Of a stretch of 64,000 bases of DNA, positions 16,980 through 25,172 are shown one piece after another. The DNA comes from Vreelandella neptunia. GTDB taxonomy: Bacteria; Pseudomonadota; Gammaproteobacteria; Pseudomonadales; Halomonadaceae. The stretch lies in NCBI RefSeq assembly GCF_034479615.1, contig NZ_CP140255.1, forward strand, positions 992,001-1,056,000, written 5' to 3'. A program made the translations under genes and the position numbers. Each line of letters opens with the position of its first letter. Within the stretch, counting starts at the first letter, position 1. The notes below the pieces were generated by a model. It saw only the letters and a list, made by a program, of their open reading frames with translations, was not told where the DNA came from and did not search any database.

Positions 16980-17017
16980 ACGCCCCCGCACCTTTACTGG
17001 TGCGGGGGCGTTTTTTT
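16980..17017 (+). terminator. rho-independent terminator of deaD
   Basis: ACGCCCCCGCACC-N5-GGTGCGGGGGCGT followed by a run of seven to eight T. It overlaps the region just before the nfi ribosome-binding site. Confidence 0.93.
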
Positions 17018-17056
17018 GCTACCTTATTCATCATTAACCGTTTCAAGGAGGAAACC

Positions 17057-17743
17057 ATGTCCTCACCACTACACGAATGGAGTTTGGCTCCGCGAGAGGC
17101 GAGGATGCTGCAGTCGCAACTGGCAAAGCGCTTGGAGCTAACTGATCGCCTGGCGCCGATAACGCATATCGCCGGGGTGGATATTGGGTTTGAAGAGGGC
17201 GGTGAAATCACCCGGGCAGCGGTGGTGGTATTGAAGTGGGATCCTGCCACTGCACCCGATTTAAGCGTGGTAGAGCAGGTGGTGCACCGCGAGCCCACCC
17301 GAATGCCGTACATCCCCGGTTTGCTTTCGTTTCGCGAAATCCCCGCCGCGCTAGGGGCGTTTGAAAAACTCAGCGTGATGCCGGAACTGGTGATGGTCGA
17401 TGGCCAAGGGATTGCCCACCCACGCCGGTTAGGCGTGGCGGCCCACTTGGGGCTATGGCTGGATTTGCCCACCATCGGCATTGCCAAGTCACGCCTATAT
17501 GGCCAACACGCTGAGGTGGGCGAGCAGCGTGGCGACTGGGAGCCGCTCTACGCGGGACAGGAAACCATTGGTGCCGTTTTGCGCTCCCGCACCAAGGTCA
17601 AACCCGTGTACGTATCGCCTGGTCACCGAATCACTTTAGAAACCTCGCTGACCTGGGTGCTGCGCTGCTTAGGGCGTACCAAGCTACCTGAGCCAACGCG
17701 CCTGGCGGATCGCTTAGCCTCGCGGCGCGATCAGCGGAGGTAG
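17057..17743 (+). CDS. nfi: deoxyribonuclease V (endonuclease V)
   Basis: A 228-residue DNA repair enzyme that nicks DNA 3' to deoxyinosine and other deaminated bases. Family features are HIAGVDIGF (first metal-binding Asp), the wedge segment PYIPGLLSFRE, and VDGQGIAHPRRLGVA with the remaining catalytic Asp and His. The reading frame is open from 17000, but that start would lie inside the deaD terminator. The ATG at 17057 follows AAGGAGG with ideal spacing. The gene is convergent with an amidotransferase gene, with four bases between the stops. Confidence 0.93.
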   Translation: MSSPLHEWSLAPREARMLQSQLAKRLELTDRLAPITHIAGVDIGFEEGGEITRAAVVVLKWDPATAPDLSVVEQVVHREPTRMPYIPGLLSFREIPAALGAFEKLSVMPELVMVDGQGIAHPRRLGVAAHLGLWLDLPTIGIAKSRLYGQHAEVGEQRGDWEPLYAGQETIGAVLRSRTKVKPVYVSPGHRITLETSLTWVLRCLGRTKLPEPTRLADRLASRRDQRR

Positions 17744-17747
17744 TCGG

Positions 17748-18464
17748 CTATAAAAACGCCAAAAAGCGCCGCAGTAGGCTCGAAGCATCGTGGCAGTCGG
17801 CAATGTTTGCCAGTAGGGTGTCCGGCTCTTCGCCTTGGTCGCGTAGGGCGACGCGTTGGCGTTCAAGGTAGGCACGCATCACCGGCGCAGTAAACTCGGG
17901 GTGAAACTGCACGCTCCACTGACGCGGGCCGTAGCGCAGCGCCTGATGGGCGTCGTGGCTGTTATGGGCCAGCACCGTGCAACCTTGAGGCGCCTGCATC
18001 ACCGACTGGGCGTGGGTCAGGTGGGCGGCAAAGCTTTCCGGTAGTTGGCTAAACAGCGGGTCTTGTTGGCCTGCTTGAGTTAGCCGCACGGTGCGCGTGC
18101 CGGATTCACGGCCCGCCGGATGGTAGTCGCTCACGCCACCAAAAGCGGCGGCCATTAACTGGTGACCATAGCAAACGCCTAGCATCGGCGTGTCGCTTGC
18201 CAATGCCTCTTGCAGCCACGGCTTAAGCGCTTCGCTCCAGGGTTCGGCCTCGCTGACCATGCTGTGCGAGCCCGTAATCACAATACCCGCGAGTGTATTA
18301 AGCTCAGGAGCGCTGGGTTGCCGGGTTGCATCCCACACCTGTAATTCTAAATGCGCAGGTAGCGCAGTGCTAAGCTGCTTTATAAATAGCGTTTCAAAAT
18401 CACCATGCTGGTCGGCAACTTCCGGAAAAGCGTCGCCGGTTTTAACGATTAATACGCAGGCCAT
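17748..18464 (-). CDS. class I glutamine amidotransferase (GMP synthase-like, unassigned)
   Basis: A 238-residue single-domain protein with the class I amidotransferase nucleophile elbow GVCYGHQ (Cys98) and the WSVQFHPEF catalytic His/Glu. The family includes stand-alone hydrolases that remove gamma-glutamyl groups or release ammonia from glutamine. No synthetase domain or adjacent acceptor enzyme is present, so its substrate is unknown. The ATG at 18464, preceded by GAGGGAG, is preferred over an earlier one at 18503. It stands divergent from the thiol peroxidase gene. Confidence 0.85.
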   Translation of the reverse strand: MACVLIVKTGDAFPEVADQHGDFETLFIKQLSTALPAHLELQVWDATRQPSAPELNTLAGIVITGSHSMVSEAEPWSEALKPWLQEALASDTPMLGVCYGHQLMAAAFGGVSDYHPAGRESGTRTVRLTQAGQQDPLFSQLPESFAAHLTHAQSVMQAPQGCTVLAHNSHDAHQALRYGPRQWSVQFHPEFTAPVMRAYLERQRVALRDQGEEPDTLLANIADCHDASSLLRRFLAFL

Positions 18465-18555
18465 ATCACTCCCTCGGTAGGATGAAACGCAAACATTGAA
18501 CAAAGGCCTTTCAGGAAGAGCGCAAAGGCGTGAAGATAGCCTACCATGGCTTCTC

Positions 18556-18597
18556 AGTTGGTAAGAACGAGTTGGTAAGAACGAGCTGGTAAGAACG
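18556..18597. repeat. three tandem 14-bp repeats upstream of tpx
   Basis: AGTTGGTAAGAACG occurs three times head to tail, the third copy with one change (AGCTGG). The array ends about 30 bases before the tpx start and lies in its probable promoter region, so copy number could affect expression. Confidence 0.92.
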
Positions 18598-18628
18598 CAT
18601 CAATTATTAACGTCATAAGGAGACAATA

Positions 18629-19129
18629 ATGCAACAGATTACCCGCGCAGGCGAACCGCTGGATGTGGCTGGCACTTTGCCCGCAAAAGGGCAGGCGGCA
18701 CCTGAAATGACGCTGACCAACACCGATTTGCAAGACGTTACCCTCGACACGTACGCAGGCAAGCGTAAGGTGCTCAATATCATCCCCAGTGTGGATACGC
18801 CCACCTGTGCCATGTCCACGCGCCACTTCAACGAGCTGGCGTCTAACCTTGCTGATACCGTGGTATTGGTTGTCTCAGCGGACTTACCCTTTGCGGCCAA
18901 ACGCTTTTGTGGCGCCGAAGGGTTGGATAACGTCGAAACACTGTCTACTTTCCGCCACCCCGAGTTTCGTGAAGCCTGGGGCGTGGCATTGTGCAACAAC
19001 CCTATGGAAGGCCTTTGCGCCCGTGCAGTCGTCGTGCTGGATGCCGACAACCGGGTGCTGCACAGCGAGCTGGTGAGCGAGTTGAAGAACGAGCCTGATT
19101 ACGAAGCTGCCTTAGCGGTGTTGGGCTAA
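18629..19129 (+). CDS. tpx: thiol peroxidase (Tpx, atypical 2-Cys peroxiredoxin)
   Basis: A 166-residue peroxiredoxin that reduces hydrogen peroxide and lipid peroxides with thioredoxin. The peroxidatic Cys60 is in TPTCAMS and the resolving Cys94 in KRFCGAEG, matching the E. coli Tpx spacing. Length is that of the family. Start is supported by AAGGAGA eight bases upstream. Three 14-bp tandem repeats precede it. The gene is convergent with the C26 amidotransferase gene with only nine bases between. Confidence 0.95.
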   Translation: MQQITRAGEPLDVAGTLPAKGQAAPEMTLTNTDLQDVTLDTYAGKRKVLNIIPSVDTPTCAMSTRHFNELASNLADTVVLVVSADLPFAAKRFCGAEGLDNVETLSTFRHPEFREAWGVALCNNPMEGLCARAVVVLDADNRVLHSELVSELKNEPDYEAALAVLG

Positions 19130-19138
19130 TTCGTACTG

Positions 19139-19819
19139 CTAGCCTCGCCGTTTAGCATGTCGTTTTGACGCCCTCACCAGCGCGCGAATCAAGCGCTGCT
19201 GGGGGCGATTGAAAATCAGCCACTCCGGATGCCACTGCACGCCAATCAAGAAGTCGTGCTCCCGTGACTCAATGCCCTGCACTAATCCATCTCTGTCGCG
19301 TGCAACGATTTCAATCCCTCTGCCCGCCTGATAAACGGCTTGATGATGCAGGCTGTTAACTCGGCACCAGGTAACCCCTAGCAGGCGGTGCAGCTTACTC
19401 GCTCCCACGATATCAACGGTTTTGCGCGGCAGAACGGTGCGTCGCCGTTTTAGCCCTTCATGGGTGGTGTAGATATCCGGATCCAGAGTGCCACCAAGAT
19501 GCACATTGATTAATTGCGCCCCCCGGCAAATACCCAGCACCGGTGTATGTAGAGGAATAAAGCGTTCAAGTAGGGCTAGCTCTAGCTCATCCCGTGCGGG
19601 GTCTAAACGAACATCCAACTGCACTTCGCCCCCGTATAGGTGGGCCTGGATATCGTCGCCGCCGCCAATGATCAAGCCGTCCAGACTTTCCGGCTGCGGG
19701 CGCGAAGGTGATAAACGCAACGGTTTGCCGCCATGCCGCCAGACGGCGAACCAATCAAACCACCACGCTAAGTGGCTTTTTTTGTCAGAGGTAGTAATTC
19801 CGATAAGCGGCCGAGTCAT
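19139..19819 (-). CDS. class I amidotransferase / gamma-glutamyl hydrolase-like peptidase C26, paired with amidoligase
   Basis: A 226-residue protein with GIGGGDD-like N-terminal turns, the nucleophile elbow GICRGAQ (Cys98) and the GVQWHPEW motif with His197 and Glu199, so the triad is complete. PuuD-like members cleave gamma-glutamyl amides. It lies 59 bases downstream of an amidoligase gene on the same strand. Comparative genomics has described such amidoligase/amidotransferase pairs as predicted systems for making or trimming amide-linked metabolites or peptides. The actual product is unknown. It could either supply ammonia or hydrolyse the ligase product. Confidence 0.85.
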   Translation of the reverse strand: MTRPLIGITTSDKKSHLAWWFDWFAVWRHGGKPLRLSPSRPQPESLDGLIIGGGDDIQAHLYGGEVQLDVRLDPARDELELALLERFIPLHTPVLGICRGAQLINVHLGGTLDPDIYTTHEGLKRRRTVLPRKTVDIVGASKLHRLLGVTWCRVNSLHHQAVYQAGRGIEIVARDRDGLVQGIESREHDFLIGVQWHPEWLIFNRPQQRLIRALVRASKRHAKRRG

Positions 19820-19878
19820 GCGGGTAGTTACTCACTGTGACAGAAAATGAAAGATGCAACATTGGGCGCTTTAAAAAA

Positions 19879-20889
19879 TTAGCGCTTACGACGAAGCCAA
19901 CGAACCAGCTTCTCTTTTACACGGGTCAGCATCGGTCGGTTATGGTCGGCGATATACTTACCGCAGCGAGCAAGCAACACCTCAGAATTAGCGGCAAGTT
20001 TCTCAACTTCCACCCAGCGATTCCACTCGGTCACTGAGCCCCACCCCGGCTGGGAAAGCTGAGCATTGGGTAAGCGGTAGTGAAAGGTGGGGCGCGGCTT
20101 GGTAAGCTGCGTATGCAGCAATTCATGAGAGTGGTCGGGGCGTAGATAGGCAAATAGCGGCAGCATATCCAGCTCGCGATTGCGCGTCGGATTGTGGTGC
20201 AAGTAGTCGTCAATCAGTGTATCCAGATCAGGCGAATAGCGGCTATCCAGTACTTTTAGCGCATAAGCTTTATGGAATGGATTGGCATGGGGCAGCATCT
20301 CACGGGTAATATCGACTTTGATTTCGTCGCGCAGCCAGCCAGCCAGTAGCAGGTAAGCGCGCAGCATGGCGAGTAAGTAGTCAACGTCAAAGCGCTCCGC
20401 TTCAGGGTTTAGGTGCAACCCAAACCCATACAACAGGCTGGCATCGGTGCCCTTAGCGCCATGCTTACGCAGTGCTTCAAATAGCGCGTCTAAATCTTCC
20501 AGCTCATTCCAAGGTATCGGTGGGCAAACAATTTCGGTAGGTACCAGGCCGGTGACCATATCACCAATCAGTTCGCGGGTTTTTTGGTGAAACTCGATTC
20601 GCCGTTGATGCTGATGTCGGGCCCACTCGCTATCTTCTGCGTGAAGGTCATCGACCAGCGACTTGTCGGGGTGCGCGTACTGGGTGTCCAGCTCAATCCC
20701 AAATTCACCCCAACGGGTATCTTCAACTAGTAGCCGATGGGGGCTTACCACGTTAAGCTCCCCGCCAAACAGCTCACGTACGATCATCGCCGTGTCTCGG
20801 GGCGGCAGGCCAGCGAATTCAATTTCGACGCCAACTTGCCGGATTTTCCCGTGGCTATTTAAGCGATTAGGTGGAGCTTGAAGCGTCAT
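19879..20889 (-). CDS. putative amidoligase (COOH-NH2 ligase, glutamine-synthetase-like fold)
   Basis: A 336-residue protein of the 'putative amidoligase enzyme' family. The first catalytic strand shows GVEIEF at residues 20-25, matching the metal-binding Glu pair of glutamine-synthetase-like ligases. Further conserved blocks are TEIVCPPI and GTDASLLYGFGLHLNPE. The C-terminus is strongly basic (VKEKLVRWLRRKR), perhaps for nucleic-acid or membrane contact. The family is predicted to join a carboxylate to an amine using ATP, and to work with a class I amidotransferase, as encoded directly downstream. Substrate unknown. Confidence 0.82.
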   Translation of the reverse strand: MTLQAPPNRLNSHGKIRQVGVEIEFAGLPPRDTAMIVRELFGGELNVVSPHRLLVEDTRWGEFGIELDTQYAHPDKSLVDDLHAEDSEWARHQHQRRIEFHQKTRELIGDMVTGLVPTEIVCPPIPWNELEDLDALFEALRKHGAKGTDASLLYGFGLHLNPEAERFDVDYLLAMLRAYLLLAGWLRDEIKVDITREMLPHANPFHKAYALKVLDSRYSPDLDTLIDDYLHHNPTRNRELDMLPLFAYLRPDHSHELLHTQLTKPRPTFHYRLPNAQLSQPGWGSVTEWNRWVEVEKLAANSEVLLARCGKYIADHNRPMLTRVKEKLVRWLRRKR

Positions 20890-21032
20890 CTCGGCATCCT
20901 TGAGGTGAACGTTTAAGCCACCAGCCTATCATAGTCACGCGTTGAGACTGAGCGTATCAGTGGTTTCAGTAAACCGTAGCGGCGGCAAACGATATGCAGG
21001 ACGCCATCAAAGCTAATTTTCAGGAGTGAGGC

Positions 21033-23567
21033 GTGCGACAGCACTGGTTAATTAAATCGTTCATAGGTTTTGTCTTGCTTGTCTTGGCAAGCCTAGCAGT
21101 GACGAGCATGGCAATAACCCAGGCTCAGGCGCAAACGGTGTCGCTACCCGGGCTGAGCAGCAGTTCCGAAGAGCAAACGGCCGAGGTCAGTGGCGAAGAG
21201 TTTCAGCAGTCGCTAAATGACGTCATCACCATGCTCGAAAATGAGCAGCAGCGCACCGAGTTGCTTAAATCGCTACGTGAGTTGCAGGTCACTGCCGGCG
21301 CTGCCAGCGAAGATGAAGGGGTCGTGCATCAAGGGCTGCTGGGCGCACTCGCCGATACGTTAAGTGACTTGGGGGATCAGGCCCAATCCGGCGACTCGCC
21401 AGTTGATCAGTGGTCACGTCAATTGGTTCAGGGCGTAGAGGATATGCGCGCGCTTAACGATGATGCCGACCAGGGCGAGGCGGTGCGGGCAGTTGCCGAG
21501 GGCGCCGTGCTGGCCTTTATTTGGGGCGTGCTGCTGGTAGTAATGATTGCCTTTGGACGTATGGTGGCCACTCGACGGGAGTGGCCGCTGGATCTACCCA
21601 GGGATCCAAAGGGCTGGTTGATGGCGGTGCACTTCTTGCGCCGTATGTTGCCCTGGGCATTGTCGTTTGCCATTACGTTGGGTATCGGACAAGTGCTGCC
21701 CGATAGCCCTGGGCGAACGCTGGTACTGGTGGTGGCCTACATTTGCGTGTGTGGTCGTGCGCTCTCGGTGGTGTTTGAAACGGTCATCGCGTTCTTTAGC
21801 CGTGGCCACCGTTTTACCGCGGTTCAACTGCTTCAACAGCGCGCGCTGCGCGGGCTGTTTGTGATTGGTGCCTTGATTGCACTTGGCGATGCGGTCAACT
21901 CCTCACGCTTGGTCGAAATGCTCGGCAGCGAGCTATCGAGCCTAGTGTCGGTGCTTTCCAATATGCTCGCGGCGCTGCTCGCGGCGCGGTTTATTATCAA
22001 ATTCAAACGGCCCGTACGTCATTTGATTTGCAACCGGCCGTTTAAGCAGCGCCGTGATGCCAGTACTGCCGTCGAGATGATTCGCTCGCTGGGGGGGCTA
22101 TGGCACATACCCGCGCTGCTACTGGTGAGTGGTTCGCTGCTGGCGATTTTTATTACTGTCGGTGATGTGGGCACCGCGCTGGCGCGCTCGATTATTTCCG
22201 CCAGCCTGCTGGTGCTAACGCTGGTGGTCACTGGATTGTTGCGCCGCCAAGCGGAACGGATGGGCAAGCGTCGCCACCGACACCGCCAGAGCCAGTACCG
22301 TAAACGTTTGGAGCGTTTCGGCTTTGTTCTCGCGCATATTTTCGCATGGATGGTGTTTGCCGAGCTCTCGATGCAAGTGTGGGGCAGTTCGTTCTTTGGC
22401 CTGGGTCAGCAAGCAGTCGCTAGTGCCCGTATTGGGCAAGCGCTAGTCAGTCTTGGCGCCACAGTGTTGTTGGCGTGGCTGGTGTGGATTTTTGCGGACA
22501 CTGCTATTCAGCGGGCGCTTACATCGTCGGCACGCTCACGCGGGCGACGGGTCAATCAGGCTCGAGCGCAAACTATTACGCCGATGATTCGTAACGTGAT
22601 TTTCGTCACAATCCTGATTATTGCCGTTATCGCCGGGTTGGCCAATTTGGGCGTCAACGTTACACCATTGCTGGCCGGTGCCGGTGTGATCGGTTTGGCG
22701 ATTGGCTTTGGTGCGCAAACGTTAGTGCAGGATTTGATTACCGGTATTTTTATTTTGATCGAAGATTCGCTAGCGGTAGATGACTTTGTACAGATCAATA
22801 ACCATATGGGCACGGTCGAGGGGCTGACGTTGCGCACCGTGCGGCTGCGCGATTTGGATGGGATTGTGCATATCATCACCTTCAGTCGTATTCAGTCGAT
22901 TCATAACATGTCCCGCCAGTTCGGCATTGCGCTGATGCGTATCCGCATTCCGTTTGATATGAAAATCGACGATGCGATTACGCTGATGCAGGAGACCGCC
23001 CAGGAACTGCGCCGCGACCCGATGATGCGCCACTACATCTGGTCGCCGCTGGAAATGCAGGGCGTTCAGGGCTTTGAAGATGGCTGCCCCATTTTACGCA
23101 TGCGCTTTCGCACCGCGCCGGAGATGCAGTGGGATGTCTCGCGGGCGTTTAACCTATTGCTGAAGCAGCGTATGGAAGCACAAGAGATTGACCTGGGCGT
23201 GCCGCGTCTGAGTGTCAGTATGGAAGCGCGTGCCGAAGACCGCATGGAGGCCACCGCGGGTACTTCGTTCTCTTTAGAAGAGGGCTCGCAAGAGCAAGCC
23301 GGGCAAGAAAATGGCTCGTCTGAGAATGAGCAGGGCAAGGGGGAGGTGACGCAAACAGGTGATGCAAACCCCGAAGATCATAAGAAACCTGCACCGCCGA
23401 AGCCCGCACCGCGCCCGACAAAAGCCGAGATTCGCCAGGATGAGCAGACGCGTAAGCATGATGAGACGGCTAATCGTGCTGCGTCACATCGGCAAAAGCC
23501 CCAGGCACAGGGCAAGCCCCAGAGCGATTCCTATGCCAGCACCGGCGGCGAATACGGCGATGAGTAG
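21033..23567 (+). CDS. MscS-family mechanosensitive channel, large YbiO-like type
   Basis: An 844-residue inner-membrane protein. It has a signal-like first segment, a periplasmic helical region (about residues 30-150), then roughly ten membrane segments. The MscS pore and beta domain lie near residues 545-650 (AGVIGLAIGFGAQTLVQDL, RLRDLDGIVHII). This matches YbiO-type moderate-conductance channels, which release solutes on hypo-osmotic shock, useful to a halophile. The last ~110 residues are a disordered Glu/Gln/Lys-rich tail. The final 84 bases overlap, antisense, the end of a J-like membrane protein gene. Confidence 0.9.
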   Translation: MRQHWLIKSFIGFVLLVLASLAVTSMAITQAQAQTVSLPGLSSSSEEQTAEVSGEEFQQSLNDVITMLENEQQRTELLKSLRELQVTAGAASEDEGVVHQGLLGALADTLSDLGDQAQSGDSPVDQWSRQLVQGVEDMRALNDDADQGEAVRAVAEGAVLAFIWGVLLVVMIAFGRMVATRREWPLDLPRDPKGWLMAVHFLRRMLPWALSFAITLGIGQVLPDSPGRTLVLVVAYICVCGRALSVVFETVIAFFSRGHRFTAVQLLQQRALRGLFVIGALIALGDAVNSSRLVEMLGSELSSLVSVLSNMLAALLAARFIIKFKRPVRHLICNRPFKQRRDASTAVEMIRSLGGLWHIPALLLVSGSLLAIFITVGDVGTALARSIISASLLVLTLVVTGLLRRQAERMGKRRHRHRQSQYRKRLERFGFVLAHIFAWMVFAELSMQVWGSSFFGLGQQAVASARIGQALVSLGATVLLAWLVWIFADTAIQRALTSSARSRGRRVNQARAQTITPMIRNVIFVTILIIAVIAGLANLGVNVTPLLAGAGVIGLAIGFGAQTLVQDLITGIFILIEDSLAVDDFVQINNHMGTVEGLTLRTVRLRDLDGIVHIITFSRIQSIHNMSRQFGIALMRIRIPFDMKIDDAITLMQETAQELRRDPMMRHYIWSPLEMQGVQGFEDGCPILRMRFRTAPEMQWDVSRAFNLLLKQRMEAQEIDLGVPRLSVSMEARAEDRMEATAGTSFSLEEGSQEQAGQENGSSENEQGKGEVTQTGDANPEDHKKPAPPKPAPRPTKAEIRQDEQTRKHDETANRAASHRQKPQAQGKPQSDSYASTGGEYGDE

Positions 23568-23915
23568 CCATGGCCCGCGTAAACGACGCCAGCGGTTATA
23601 CAGTGAGACCGCGTGGCTAACGCGGTCGACCAGTTCGTCGTGACGGGAAATGGCGTGATCCGGAGGCAGCGAAAAGTCGTTGGCGACATCGCCCTGCCAG
23701 TGGGCACCGTGGCTGAGTCCCAGGCGCGCTCGTAGCTTGCCGATATCGCTGACGGTGTCATGCAGCGTGTCGTAGGTTTCGCGGCGTTCGGCAACCGTGA
23801 AAACCGCCTCGGCATCCTGACGTAGCGCGCTATGCTGGCAGCTAGCAACGGCTTGGCTTATTTCTTGTTCGTTGGCCTCGGGGGAAACCGCGAGGCGCTG
23901 GTACAAATCGCGCAT
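23484..23915 (-). CDS. small membrane protein with degenerate J-like N-terminus
   Basis: A 143-residue protein. The first ~55 residues read like a J-domain start (MRDLYQRLAVSPEANEQEI, later ERRETYDTLHD) but there is no HPD motif, so it cannot stimulate DnaK in the usual way. A basic stretch (LYNRWRRLRG) leads to one or two C-terminal membrane segments rich in Gly/Ala/Leu. Start ATG is weakly supported. Its end overlaps the mscS end by 84 bases on the opposite strand. The next gene upstream on the same strand encodes a true J protein, so the two may work together. Specific function unknown. Confidence 0.7.
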   Translation of the reverse strand: MRDLYQRLAVSPEANEQEISQAVASCQHSALRQDAEAVFTVAERRETYDTLHDTVSDIGKLRARLGLSHGAHWQGDVANDFSLPPDHAISRHDELVDRVSHAVSLYNRWRRLRGPWLLIAVFAAGAGIGIALGLALCLGLLPM

Positions 23916-24023
23916 AGGGGGCTATTGTTTCTCTTGGGACTTGTTGCTCATAGGACTTGATTCTCATAGGGCTTGATTCTCGTGGCCCAGCGCATAGCGC
24001 GAAACCTCTAGCTTTACATGCTC

Positions 24024-25058
24024 TTAGTAAGTTTGCATCAAATAATCATAGGCGTTTTTAATACGCTGAAATCGCGCTGAAGCCAAGGCGACCTGTTGTT
24101 CGCTTTCCGAATAGAAGCGATCCGGATGGTGGAGCTGCGCCATCCGCCGATAAGCGTGGCGAACCTCTATCCGGGTAGCTCCTGGGGTGAGACCCAGCAC
24201 CGAAAGCGCACGCGTGGTGCGGTCGGGTGGTGGCGGTGAAGCGCGCTGTTGGCGATGCTGTTGACGAGAGTCTTGCTGGCGAGAACGTTGCTGAGAAGAG
24301 TGATCGCGAGAGCGGCGTTGTTCGCGTTCGGCCTGTTCGCGCTGCTGTTGCTGCCTTTGCCGTTCCTGCTCCTGTTGGCGTGTCTGTTCCCGCTGGCGCT
24401 GCTGTTCCTGTTCTCGCGCCTGGCGAGCCTGCTCCTGGCGCTGCTGCTTCTCCTGCTGTTTTTGCTGCTTCTGTTTGTGGCGCTGCTCTTTCTTTCGCTG
24501 CTGTTGTTCGGCCCGTGCGTTGGCCTGTTGGTGCTGCTGCTCAGCGGCTTCAGCCTCGCGTGCTTTGCGAGCATGGTAATCTGGATCGTGAGTTTGCCAG
24601 TAGACATCGCGGCTAGGGTCTTCGGGGTTGCCAAGCGGGGTGCCGGTGAGTTCCTTAAACAGGGTGTTTAAGGTCATCGGTGTAACGCCGAGCAAATCAG
24701 CCAAAAAGCGCAAAATATAGTGGTTGGCCAGCGACAGCTCGCCGTCATCGGTGGCGACGGTAATGGCTTGATGAATAACGCTCAGGCTACGTTCTGTGCC
24801 GCACTCTTTGCGAACGACCTCTGCGGCTAGTTGGATCGCCTGCAGGTCTTGGCTATGGGCAATGCTCATCACCGGGCCAAGCTCATGCCCGTGGCGAAAC
24901 TGCGCGGTCACCTGGGCCAAACGGCGCCGCCGCTGACCTTCCGAGACGTGTTGGCGGTGCACCAGCACCCAGGCCAACAGCAGCAGGGTTGCCGTATCCA
25001 CTTGGCTGCGGCTCTTTAACAGCAGCAGCTCAAAGGGTGAAAAACGGGCAATGGACAT
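24024..25058 (-). CDS. TerB-like / DnaJ-domain co-chaperone with long Gln/Arg-rich linker (DjlA-like layout)
   Basis: A 344-residue protein. Residues 1-150 are helical and TerB-like (PVMSIAHSQDL, VIHQAITVATDDGELS), as in DjlA. Residues about 170-275 are an extreme low-complexity Gln/Arg/Glu linker expected to form a single alpha helix or coiled coil. The last ~65 residues are a J-domain with intact HHPDRF, so it should recruit and stimulate DnaK. Unlike E. coli DjlA it lacks an obvious N-terminal membrane segment. The 109-base gap to the J-like membrane protein gene downstream suggests one transcript. The client is unknown. Confidence 0.82.
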   Translation of the reverse strand: MSIARFSPFELLLLKSRSQVDTATLLLLAWVLVHRQHVSEGQRRRRLAQVTAQFRHGHELGPVMSIAHSQDLQAIQLAAEVVRKECGTERSLSVIHQAITVATDDGELSLANHYILRFLADLLGVTPMTLNTLFKELTGTPLGNPEDPSRDVYWQTHDPDYHARKAREAEAAEQQHQQANARAEQQQRKKEQRHKQKQQKQQEKQQRQEQARQAREQEQQRQREQTRQQEQERQRQQQQREQAEREQRRSRDHSSQQRSRQQDSRQQHRQQRASPPPPDRTTRALSVLGLTPGATRIEVRHAYRRMAQLHHPDRFYSESEQQVALASARFQRIKNAYDYLMQTY

Positions 25059-25172
25059 TTCCTAGCTCCACAGATGAAGAGGTGAACACAGGGCGGTGGC
25101 TTTATGCGGCACCATGATCATTTTAGCCATGGTATATCATCACGTTAGGCAAAGGAGTAGGAGATTGATGAG

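Noticed and set aside
24227-24671. Leu- and Ala/Val-rich open frames opposite the TerB-J linker, looking like membrane proteins
   Set aside because: They are the antisense reading of CAG/CGC-type codons of the Gln/Arg linker; no ribosome-binding site and no family-like content.
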